Made by a program: the position numbers and the translations under genes. Of a stretch of 64,000 nucleotides of DNA, positions 27,301 to 33,354 are shown in pieces. Every line of letters starts with the position of its first letter. The stretch's first letter is position 1. The stretch comes from CAYPFY01 sp964410105. GTDB taxonomy: Bacteria > Bacteroidota > Ignavibacteria > UBA10030 > SZUA-254. Location of the stretch: contig CAYPFY010000001.1 of the NCBI GenBank assembly GCA_964410105.1, positions 248,001 through 312,000 of the forward strand. The letters run 5' to 3'. Under the pieces are notes generated by a model, which had not been told where the DNA came from, made no database searches, and saw nothing but the letters and a program-made list of their open reading frames with translations.

Positions 27301-27612
27301 GACGGGTTTCCAGGTGCGCCCGTAATCGCTGGTCCGCCATACCCCGCCGTTGTTGACCCCGATGTAGAAGACGTTGGCTTGATCGGGGATGCCTGCGACA
27401 CCGACAGTTCTTCCACCGCGGTGCGGCCCGATCATCCTCCAATGCAGCTCGCCCCATTCAACCGGTTTGCCGGGCTGACTATATGCGAGGGCAGCCCCTA
27501 GGTGAGAGAAAAGTCCCAGGCCGATCAGGATTACTAGTGGGAGGAGCCCTGAATTCCTTCGCGCCAATGCAGAGGGTAGGGACCGGGCGGGATTTAACAG
27601 ATCTTTCGACAT
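24394..27612 (-). CDS. Exported BNR/sortilin-type (VPS10-like) beta-propeller protein
   Basis: A protein of about 1072 residues from the ATG at 27612; an ATG at 27654 would add 14 residues. A hydrophobic signal lies at about residues 24-45. Residues about 55-760 contain many BNR/Asp-box type repeats (S-x-D-x-G-x-T-W: for example S-D-Y-G-R-T-W, S-S-D-G-G-D-T-W, N-G-G-E-T-W, D-F-G-K-T-W), enough for two propellers. The C-terminal 300 residues form a beta-sandwich (P-G-T-Y-T-L-R-L-A-V-D-G-K) plus a helical end. Proteins of this type are common in Bacteroidota and Acidobacteria genomes as exported proteins annotated glycosyl hydrolase or VPS10-like; substrate and function are unknown. A TATATT lies only 7 nt before the ATG at 27612, with no good -35, so a leaderless transcript is possible. 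Confidence 0.87.
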   Translation of the reverse strand: MSKDLLNPARSLPSALARRNSGLLPLVILIGLGLFSHLGAALAYSQPGKPVEWGELHWRMIGPHRGGRTVGVAGIPDQANVFYIGVNNGGVWRTSDYGRTWKPVFDNQPTGSIGALAVAPSNPNILYVGSGEGLQRPDLSVGDGIYKSSDGGDTWRHMGLSDAQQIGAVLIHPTNPDRVLVAALGHPYGANDQRGVFLTIDGGSSWQKVLFKDENTGAIALVSDPHNPDIVYADLWSSRQAPWENGEWQGKTSGLYKSADGGLNWKQLTAGLPSADQGLGRIGIAVAPTDPSRLYAVVDAPKLGGIYKSDDAGEHWARTTGENRVWGRGSDFAEVKVHPANRDMIFVANTSVYRSTDAGSTFTAVKGAPGGDDYHSIWINPLHPNIMLVASDQGAIVTVNGGETWSSWYNQPTAQFYHVSTDNEFPYNVYAGQQESGSVGIASRGNDGQITFREWHPVGADEYGYVAPDPLNPSIIYGGRVSRFDKETGQVQIITPEAVRSGKIRYLRTAPLMFSPLDPHLLYSAANVLFKTTTGGQTWEVISPDLSRESPEVPACIGIFRTPELAKQPRRGVIYSLAPSPIDPNLIWAGTDDGLVHITRDGGVHWSDVTPPALTPWSKVSIIDASHTRPGTAFVAVNRIRLDDMRPHIYTTDDFGKTWSEIVKNMPENGPVNVVREDPVRPGLLFAGTERAVHVSFDNGERWSPLRLNMPATSIRDLVVHKSDIVVGTHGRSFWVLDNISALRQADEGLAPAGVTLFRPDTAYRVRWNLNTDTPLPGDEPAGENPPDGAMIDYYLPRDARIVSLDISSSSGPVARFTSADQPDSVNERDLRIPPYWIRKFRKLSDRSGFHRFVWDMHYPPPEGIPRSYPISAVMHATPAEPLGPWVQPGTYTLRLAVDGKTFSQTVTIVMDPRVTISGPLLQEQFEQSMSCYEILGRVQRRSGEIHKLLAQLHGLSQKSIEAHDSCAAIEERIHAYEGTGGSARRDTLAFAADGGKIVRETLLGLQAKALHVMNLIQSADARPTATQSAAARDAQDASRAMEQWWDGFKGGELKRFNRFVTQFHLEPLSLD

Positions 27613-27809
27613 GTGTGTGAATATAGGAAAAGTTCGCCCACGGCGCCAGATCATTTTTTCACATTTCTCATGCTCTTACCTGCACCCGCGAAAGATCCGC
27701 GCAACCTGACAGGTTAAAAATCGCAGAAAGATTTGAACTCGGGTGCCGATAGCCCGGTGCCATGTTTACCGGGAGGGCTGAGATACCTTCGGGGAGGCGA
27801 AAAGGTGGG

Positions 27810-27860
27810 TGGTCAGGGGCGGACTTGAACCGCCGACACGCGGCGTCTCAGGGTCTCGCT
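27810..27860 (-). repeat. tRNA-Phe 3'-half remnant A (left island scar)
   Basis: On the minus strand this stretch copies the T arm, variable region and part of the anticodon arm of the tRNA-Phe at 33274, with several changes. The anticodon loop reads C-T-G-A-G-A-C and no 5' half can pair with its acceptor end, so it is not a functional tRNA. The 383-nt gap 27613-27995 otherwise holds no gene that I can support. Confidence 0.65.
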
Positions 27861-27995
27861 GTTTCGAAATCACTACCGACTGGGGCATTATCAAACAGAA
27901 TTGAGCGCCAAAATCTGGTGATTTTCTCCCTAAAATGTCATGCATACTTCCTTGTAAATCTCTTTTGACGATCAAGGCCCTCCTTGCGATTTCGT

Positions 27996-28757
27996 TCATT
28001 GCCTTCCCAACTTGTGCATTATATTATCATAGATTTGCTTTACCTGAAGGTCACCAAAACCATAAATACTTTCTCTCTTCCAAAATTCCTTGAACACTTC
28101 CTGAAAGTCTGTAGAAACATTTCTTATGATGTCTTCCACGACTCTTTCAGGCCTTCCCTGTTCTTTCTCCTCTGAAAATCGGTCGATATGGGCCTGAATC
28201 ACCTCATGCATGAATGGGAAGGCAGGTGACTCCATTTCTGAGTACCCTTTCAATGCTTTCAGGTCACCATTCTTGTATGACTCCCACAGATCTTTTGCAA
28301 AGTGCAAGTCACCGTCGTTTAACATCCGTCTCTTCGTATAGCACGTCTTGAGTTCATCAGTAGTTGCGGGTCCAAATCCATTCCAAAAATGCTTATCGTG
28401 CTTGTTCACATGAGTGCTGTAGACAGCAAAGACGGTTTTCGCCGTTGGTAGGGCGTCAAGGAGAGAAACAACAAACCACATGTTTACCTGGCAAAACAGA
28501 TCATATTCAAACCACAGATTGAACTCAGACTCCCTCGGAGCGTGCATCATCTTCTCAAATTCTCCCACGACTCTCTGTTCATAATCGCTGTATCTTAATC
28601 CCATGTAGCGGGCGCGTGATTCCCAAAAGTCTTGCAAGGTGCTACCCGACAGATCTCCCTCCACAAGGCCTTCCCTTACGACGACTATTTCTCCGGAAAA
28701 GCCTGCGTCCGGGAAACTCGCGGCAAGCGCATCCCCATTTAATACATGGTAAATCAT
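27996..28757 (-). CDS. DUF1835 domain-containing protein
   Basis: A 253-residue soluble protein. The start I-Y-H-V-L-N-G-D-A-L and the following G-E-I-V-V-V-R-E-G-L-V-E-G fit the DUF1835 N-terminal pattern. Later elements W-F-E-Y-D-L-F-C-Q-V-N and H-F-W-N-G-F-G-P also fit that family, which has no established function. No signal or membrane segments. It is the only intact gene in the left island segment, between scars A and B, and is AT-richer than the chromosome flanks, consistent with transfer. No partner gene is adjacent. The start ATG at 28757 has no clear ribosome-binding site. Confidence 0.75.
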   Translation of the reverse strand: MIYHVLNGDALAASFPDAGFSGEIVVVREGLVEGDLSGSTLQDFWESRARYMGLRYSDYEQRVVGEFEKMMHAPRESEFNLWFEYDLFCQVNMWFVVSLLDALPTAKTVFAVYSTHVNKHDKHFWNGFGPATTDELKTCYTKRRMLNDGDLHFAKDLWESYKNGDLKALKGYSEMESPAFPFMHEVIQAHIDRFSEEKEQGRPERVVEDIIRNVSTDFQEVFKEFWKRESIYGFGDLQVKQIYDNIMHKLGRQ

Positions 28758-28997
28758 CGTTGAATGTTTTGCATCGCCGCTGATGATGAACGTCGAGGTT
28801 ATCCTGTCGTCCGGTGTGGAGGCACTTCACGACCTTGCTGGCTGGTGCGCATCAGCGGCCGCGGCGGGAGCCTACGAAGTAATACAGCCTTTTGGATCTC
28901 TTGCAGAGCGACACCATATTTTTCCCCCTTGAGAAAAGGTCTTAGGAAAATCGTTGGCAGATGCCAACGCCCGGGGTCAATCATGGCGAAAATGGAT

Positions 28998-29142
28998 TGG
29001 ATAGGGGCGAAGTTGAACCGCCGGCACACGGCTTTTCAGGCTCTTGCCGCGCCGAACAACTTCGCATCCAAGTAGATTTCAACAACTTTTTCGGCCAATA
29101 TCTGATCCGAGTGTTAGGAGAAGTGTTAGCGCGTAGATTATG
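28998..29142 (-). repeat. tRNA-Phe 3'-half remnant B with integrase-tail-like arm
   Basis: Positions 28998 to about 29045 match the 3' half of tRNA-Phe including the T loop and the anticodon loop with GAA; the copy stops inside the anticodon stem. On the far side, 29087-29142 matches 30011-30066 beside scar C at about 41 of 56 positions without gaps. The minus-strand frame of both arms encodes a similar peptide (H-N-x-R-A-x-T-x-x-N-T-x-I-x-Y-x-P-K). The surrounding gap 28758-29248 contains no other gene I can support. Confidence 0.7.
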
Positions 29143-29248
29143 GAGAAGTGTACTCTGTGCGAAAGTCGAAGTCAACTGTTTGTATTCCCGGGAACGATCG
29201 GTGGCTCTCAATTTGAGAAGCCGATGGAAAGTTCTTACCTTGTGACAT

Positions 29249-29695
29249 ATGAAAATCTACCTCGACACATCGGTGATTGGCGGTTGTATAGATCCTGAAT
29301 TTTCCGAGGCGTCCCAGAAGCTAATTGACGATATCCGGCTCGGCATGGCAACAGCCGTTGTCTCTGACCTCACACTCAAGGAGTTGGAATCCGCTCCTGA
29401 GGAAGTTCGGGCCATTATTGATTCGATCCCGGCTAAAAACATCGTCGTGGTGGAACTGAGTGACGATGCACGGTCGCTTGCACTACGATATATATCTGAA
29501 GGCGTCGTCGCAAGAAAACATCTCGTTGACGCTTAACATATTGCTTTGGCAACGACCGAGCATGTCGACGTGATTGCGAGCTGGAATTTCAAGGAGATGG
29601 TGAACGTTTTTCGAATTCGACAATATAATGCCGTTAATCTAAGGCACGGATACTCCCTTATCGATATTCGCACTCCGAAGGAGTTAATTCCATGA
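29249..29695 (+). pseudogene. PIN-domain toxin-like gene interrupted by an in-frame stop
   Basis: The frame starting M-K-I-Y-L-D-T-S-V-I-G-G is a PIN-domain (VapC-like) ribonuclease: first acidic residue Asp6, then E in L-K-E-L-E, then D in K-H-L-V-D-A. At 29534-29536 a TAA stops translation exactly where the family reads D-A-L-H-I-A-L-A-T. The same frame continues after it for about 52 codons with H-I-A-L-A-T-T-E-H-V-D-V-I-A-S-W-N-F-K, which is the expected C-terminal third with its conserved W-N-F, and ends at TGA 29693-29695. One T-to-A change of a TTA codon would explain the break. The truncated 95-residue product lacks the last acidic residues, so it is probably inactive. It is followed by a 58-codon gene overlapping by 4 nt. 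Confidence 0.8.
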
Positions 29696-29868
29696 AAAAG
29701 TCCTTTGACGCTGTAGCCTACATGAGAAAAACACGAGATAGTATGAGTGAAAAGTATCTTAAGCATCCGAAGGTGGAGGAGCGAGACCTCGTCCGTATCA
29801 GAAAGAAGTATAACGGCTTTAAGCGTACTGGCCCCAAGCGGCAGCATACTGTAGGGAGGGATCACTGA
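29692..29868 (+). CDS. Small basic protein paired with the PIN gene
   Basis: A 58-codon frame starts with ATG overlapping the stop of the PIN frame (ATGA), the coupling typical of toxin-antitoxin pairs. The product begins M-K-K-S-F-D-A-V-A-Y-M-R-K-T-R-D and is rich in Lys and Arg (M-S-E-K-Y-L-K-H-P-K-V-E-E). Short proteins with this M-R-K-T-R-D-x-M/I-S-E-x-Y pattern often accompany PIN genes of this kind. Whether it is the antitoxin is not established here. Because the PIN gene is broken, it may be a relic. Confidence 0.6.
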   Translation: MKKSFDAVAYMRKTRDSMSEKYLKHPKVEERDLVRIRKKYNGFKRTGPKRQHTVGRDH

Positions 29869-29919
29869 GGAGGCCTTGCAACCGATATCGATTCGTTTTG
29901 AATTCTTGAAGGAGTTAAG

Positions 29920-30066
29920 TGGACAGGGCAGAATTGAACTGCCGACACACGGCTTTTCAGGCCGGTCGAGCCCCGTAAAAAACCGGCTACCTAAATGAAT
30001 TTCTGCCGCGTTTTCGGCGAATACTTGATGTAAGTGTTTGCACGAGTGTGAGCACGTGAGTTATGG
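29920..30066 (-). repeat. tRNA-Phe 3'-half remnant C with integrase-tail-like arm
   Basis: Positions 29920-29963 match the 3' half of tRNA-Phe from the discriminator base through the anticodon loop (GAA). The T stem carries matched changes on both sides (GGCAG/CTGCC), so it descends from a working tRNA allele. The arm at 30011-30066 resembles that of scar B. On the minus strand it encodes a peptide ending N-T-Y-I-K-Y-S-P-K-T-R-Q-K-F-I and stop, as expected for the end of an integrase gene next to its attachment site (inference). The rest of 29869-30269 holds no gene I can support. Confidence 0.7.
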
Positions 30067-30269
30067 CTGAATACAGTCAGGGAGATTCATGAGGTCAAAC
30101 AATCGTTGGGGTGTCAACATCAGCTCTCTCATGATAGAGTCCTGCGATTTCTCCTGGAGGATCCCGTTGGGGCTACGCAGGATTCGATTCTTGGCATCCT
30201 TCATTTTCTTTCCCGTATGAGTGTGGGCTGTCCAGAGTTCCGACGGCTAATCGGCGCCCAGTACTTTGT

Positions 30270-31376
30270 TCATCCCTCGATGTTTTCCTGCGTTCGAGGC
30301 GCCTTCCTGACTTGGTAGAATTTGAGCTTCCGGTAGGCTCTTTGCCTTTGCTTGAATTGCCTATGCAAGAATGGAATCTTCCTGTCGTCGTAATCAAATA
30401 CAAGCTTCTCATTTCCCCTTAGTCTTCCGATGTATTGGACTAATTTTCCCTCGAACGAAAACGGAAATGACAAGACTAAGCAATCAATGTTTACGAAATC
30501 AAGGCCTTCACCGAAGAATTGACCTGTTGATAGGATGACTTGAAAGTGACCCGCCCTAATTTGCCTGAACTTGATAGCCCGCCGGGAAGCCGAATCCTCG
30601 CCAGAAATCAGAATCGTCTCGCACTCTCCCTTTAAATAAAGACGCAGAATCTCAAGATGATCCCTTCGCTCAGAAAGCAGAAGTACCTTCCTGCCAAGAT
30701 TTGTCTGCTCGACCACATCATTGACGATCATCCGGTTTCGATCGGTGTCAAAGGATATCAGTTTGCTGAGAAGCTGAAAATTATCAGTAGTAAATTTGAA
30801 CGGAACTTCGAGATGGGTCTTGCTGACGCTTACCGTGACCACTTGGGGCTCCGCGACATGCCGCGCAGGAAAAATCGCCGCAGATTGATCAAGTTCAAAG
30901 ATTATGTCGCCAATAAACGCATAAATAAGCGATTCATCATTGTGCCTTCTTTTTGGAGTGGCGGTCAGACCATAGATATATCTCGAATTCAGTTCTGATA
31001 TTACATCCCGGAAAGTCTTGGCCGGGATGTGCTGACATTCATCGACAATGATGATGCCGAACTGGTCTCTTAATTCCGACAGATTTCTCTGGCGGCTCAG
31101 GGTCTGCAACATTGCGACGGTTACGCCCTTCCCTGCTTTCTTCCTGACAGAAGTGAAACGACCGATCTCCCGTGAAGAGATCCCTAAAAAAGTCTGGATC
31201 CTATCAATCCATTGGTCGAGCAGCTGCTTTCGGTGAACAAGTATCAAAGCAGGCAACTTCCGACGCGCAACGATCTCAAGACCAATTATGGTCTTCCCGC
31301 TGCCAGGCGGGGCCACAATGATCCCGGTATCATACTGCATCGCCTTCTCGATGGCAGAGTACTGCGACTCCAGCAA
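30270..31376 (-). CDS. SF2 helicase half of a frameshifted TOTE-type primase-helicase
   Basis: 368 residues from a TTG. Helicase motifs are complete: motif I A-P-P-G-S-G-K-T, II D-E-C-Q-H, III L-T-A-T-P, a C-terminal RecA domain with L-S-E-R-R and I-L-S-T-G-Q-F-F-G-E-G-L-D, and motif VI Q-Y-I-G-R-L-R-G. The open frame actually extends upstream of the TTG into the end of the primase gene, reading F-Q-T-K-G-I-D-W-K-V-V-D-E-R, which looks like genuine protein. The two genes are therefore halves of one former protein broken by a one-base shift near 31450-31465. Primase-helicase proteins of TOTE conflict systems are proposed anti-phage or mobile-element factors. Without its primase the helicase is probably not functional unless the two parts are translated separately and reassociate. 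Confidence 0.85.
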   Translation of the reverse strand: MLESQYSAIEKAMQYDTGIIVAPPGSGKTIIGLEIVARRKLPALILVHRKQLLDQWIDRIQTFLGISSREIGRFTSVRKKAGKGVTVAMLQTLSRQRNLSELRDQFGIIIVDECQHIPAKTFRDVISELNSRYIYGLTATPKRRHNDESLIYAFIGDIIFELDQSAAIFPARHVAEPQVVTVSVSKTHLEVPFKFTTDNFQLLSKLISFDTDRNRMIVNDVVEQTNLGRKVLLLSERRDHLEILRLYLKGECETILISGEDSASRRAIKFRQIRAGHFQVILSTGQFFGEGLDFVNIDCLVLSFPFSFEGKLVQYIGRLRGNEKLVFDYDDRKIPFLHRQFKQRQRAYRKLKFYQVRKAPRTQENIEG

Positions 31377-31426
31377 TTTGATAGTGCTCGAATAGTGTAT
31401 TTCAGACAGTTGCGCCCGCTCATCAA

Positions 31427-32452
31427 CTACTTTCCAGTCAATGCCTTTTGTTTGAAAAATGAAAGGAGCTGGTTCATGAAACCACGCGGGAGACGGATCT
31501 CCTCACCCTTTTCCTCAACCAGCCTGAAAAATTTCTCCACGCCGTATACGGACTTTCCCAAACGATGCTTTACGAGGTACTCCGTATTAATGAAGTTGAG
31601 TTTCTCTCTGAGAAAGCTCTTCAAATCTTTAGTTAGCGACGAGCGCTGGAGCACGAGTTTGTTGTTGAGCACAAGTGTGATAGGCGATCCATCGCAATTC
31701 GCGGACTGGGTGCTGCCCCCCGTGCTAAACAATGCGGAGTAGATATCATCCAGATCACGAGGGGGATGCCGGTGGAGGTTTTGCAAGAAACTCCATTGGT
31801 CAGCGAATGGCTCAAGATCCTCTGAATTGAGGAAAACCGAATTGCCCTTCGCCAGTTCCTGACCCTGCAAGGGCAGCGCGATCAAATTCCCCAATCCCTC
31901 TTTGCCGATCGAATCCTGATTCGGAAACAGACGATCCCAGCTTACCTCCTTGTCAAATTCTGAGAATTTAAGGCTCCTCCGAATTAACTCAAGAATCAAT
32001 CGACGGCCTCTTGAGCAAGGGTAGGGATTCTCGAAAAAGATCCACACGTGCCCTCCATTGCCGGATCGCGATCGCTCGCCATACGATTGGAGCCCAAATT
32101 TGGCGCATTCACCAATAAGCTTGCGGCAATCCTCTTTCCATCCGCTCCCGTCAAAGTCGGCCGCGATGAACCAAGACGTGTTATCCGTGAGGATTGGATA
32201 AATGCCGACAGAGTATTGCCCAATCAGATGCTTCTTAAAGACTTCTCGTGTGAGTGGGATGAGTCTTTTGTTCTTGAAATCTTTGAATGAACCCCCTCGT
32301 ACTCTAAACCTATTGAATTCTTCCCAGTCGAGATCATATGCGGGGCTGTAGCCTGATTTGCCATTTTTCTCCCAGCGTCTTGCGTACACGTCCTCCCTGC
32401 CTCGGAAGATGGACCGGAAGAGATCAAGCTGATTCTCAGCGATAGCGATCAC
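31427..32452 (-). CDS. TOTE-system archaeo-eukaryotic primase half (frameshifted)
   Basis: 341 residues from a GTG at 32452. Recognisable primase (AEP) elements are F-R-G-R-E-D-V-Y-A-R-R-W near the N-terminus, W-F-I-A-A-D-F-D-G (catalytic D-x-D) in the middle, S-G-N-G-G-H-V-W-I-F-F, and L-G-N-L-I-A-L-P-L-Q. This set is typical of the AEP domain of TOTE conflict systems, where it is normally joined to an SF2 helicase in one chain. Here the frame ends after K-Q-K-A-L-T-G-K and the helicase continues in the -1 frame. One extra A in the run CAAAAGG near 31450-31455 would restore K-Q-K-G-I-D-W-K-V-V-D-E-R and join the halves. The gene lies in the right island segment. Confidence 0.85.
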   Translation of the reverse strand: MIAIAENQLDLFRSIFRGREDVYARRWEKNGKSGYSPAYDLDWEEFNRFRVRGGSFKDFKNKRLIPLTREVFKKHLIGQYSVGIYPILTDNTSWFIAADFDGSGWKEDCRKLIGECAKFGLQSYGERSRSGNGGHVWIFFENPYPCSRGRRLILELIRRSLKFSEFDKEVSWDRLFPNQDSIGKEGLGNLIALPLQGQELAKGNSVFLNSEDLEPFADQWSFLQNLHRHPPRDLDDIYSALFSTGGSTQSANCDGSPITLVLNNKLVLQRSSLTKDLKSFLREKLNFINTEYLVKHRLGKSVYGVEKFFRLVEEKGEEIRLPRGFMNQLLSFFKQKALTGK

Positions 32453-32649
32453 AGCATATCATGCGAATTTGAAACGATCAGAGTGCTCCCTGATTCTAAT
32501 TCGAATGGTTGAGATTCCGCTCTGGGCTGCTGCAGGTCAGTTGCCGGTTTAGTGGAACCTAACTAGGACACTGCTAGAACGCAGCTGGAACCCTCCGGAC
32601 GTCCAATCTACGAGAACATCTTTTTTTTCCCGAATATTCACCGTGGGGA

Positions 32650-32868
32650 TCATTCGTCGAGCGCCCGGGGCAAATCAGTATAGAGGTTTTCAAGGGTATG
32701 AGATCCAAGATCGACTCCGACGACGGTACCCGACGGATTAATCCCGATAGAGATAGTTCCACCCCAAGCGTTTGAAAAGGCTGAGATTGCCTCCAACACT
32801 TCCCTCCGTTCAGCAAGCGATCCTTCGGCCTCTATCCTTTCCCTCTCTTTGATTCGTAGATTTTTCAT
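32650..32868 (-). pseudogene. Schlafen/AlbA_2-domain ATP-binding protein fragment
   Basis: A 72-codon frame whose product contains L-A-E-R-R-E-V-L-E-A-I-S-A-F-S-N-A-W-G-G-T and I-G-I-N-P-S-G-T-V-V-G-V, the hallmark start of AlbA_2 (Schlafen-like, divergent AAA_4) proteins. These normally run to 200-500 residues; here the frame stops at L-D-E and no continuation is found downstream, so it is a truncated remnant. It sits between the TOTE genes and the tRNA-Phe in the island's right segment. Confidence 0.65.
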
Positions 32869-33273
32869 CGTCGCTTATGATTGTGCAACCTTGTGAGAAG
32901 AAAAATATCCGATTAGTAGGAAAGAAGCAACCGGACGGTAATCAAAACCCGTCCGGGTTGGAGAATCTTGCCAAAGAGGTCAAAGAGGTAGTTCGTTAAT
33001 GAGGATCCGAGAGAGGACTTTAGTTGTAACAACCCTCCAATTAGCCTTATCGCTAAGCAGACCGAACCGCTGTATTGAAGCCCTGATTGCCGACTACTCT
33101 CATCCTCATGAGATAACGGTCTTCAATGTCGGCAAGAGGTGTGATCAGCGGAGAACCCCGAAATCTGAGCAACGGCGTTACAAGGGTCTGTGAAACGCTG
33201 GCTTAAGTGAGATTATTCGGAAAGAATTATCCCTGCAAGAAGGCGATGGTCAGGAGTCTACGGAGGGATGAAG
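32869..33273. other. Gap between Schlafen fragment and tRNA-Phe
   Basis: About 400 nt of AT-richer sequence. A 64-codon plus-strand frame at 32999-33193 has no recognisable motif or ribosome-binding site. It may be decayed island DNA. I see no gene, repeat or terminator that I can support. Confidence 0.5.
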
Positions 33274-33346
33274 TGGACAGGGGCGGAGTTGAACCGCCGA
33301 CACACGGCTTTTCAGGCCGTTGCTCTACCAGCTGAGCTACCTGTCC
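33274..33346 (-). tRNA. tRNA-Phe (anticodon GAA)
   Basis: A complete 73-nt cloverleaf on the minus strand. The acceptor stem GGACAGG pairs with CCTGTCC, the D arm is GCTC/GAGC, the anticodon stem ACGGC/GCCGT encloses loop CTGAAAA (anticodon GAA), and the T arm is GGCGG-TTCAACT-CCGCC with discriminator A. CCA is not encoded. It lies 8 nt downstream of the methyltransferase gene on the same strand, so it may be read through from that promoter. Its 3' half is the insertion target of the island to its left. Confidence 0.95.
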
Positions 33347-33354
33347 AACATCCA

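Larger units (their letters stand above)
27810..33346. mobile_element. Genomic island accreted at a tRNA-Phe gene
   Basis: The intact tRNA-Phe at 33274-33346 marks the right end. Degraded copies of the 3' half of the same tRNA, in the same orientation, occur at 27810, 28998 and 29920. They split the island into three segments of about 1.2, 0.9 and 3.4 kb. Base composition is clearly more AT-rich than the flanks (for example 28000-28560 and 30300-31400). Cargo: a DUF1835 gene, a broken PIN toxin gene with a small partner, a frameshifted TOTE primase-helicase, and a Schlafen fragment. No complete integrase is present; only about 25 C-terminal codons of a possible one recur beside two scars. Islands in tRNA 3' ends with direct-repeat scars are the known signature of tyrosine-recombinase elements. 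Confidence 0.7.

Noticed and set aside
27810..27890. Possible tRNA with GAG anticodon
   Set aside because: Only the 3' half is tRNA-like; no 5' strand pairs with the acceptor end and there is no long variable arm as needed for tRNA-Leu. It is a tRNA-Phe scar.
28799..29211. Minus-strand open frames over scar B as a gene
   Set aside because: They run through the tRNA remnant and lack start signals; only the short integrase-like tail looks like former coding sequence.
30106..30318. Plus-strand open frame at the end of the helicase gene
   Set aside because: No motif or ribosome-binding site, and it overlaps the helicase's real C-terminus on the other strand.
31440..31470. Programmed -1 frameshift in the primase-helicase
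   Set aside because: The frame is AAA-CAA-AAG-G, not a canonical X-XXY-YYZ slippery heptamer, and no following stem-loop was obvious; a simple base loss is more likely.
32999..33193. 64-codon plus-strand frame beside tRNA-Phe
   Set aside because: No recognisable features; composition like decayed island DNA.
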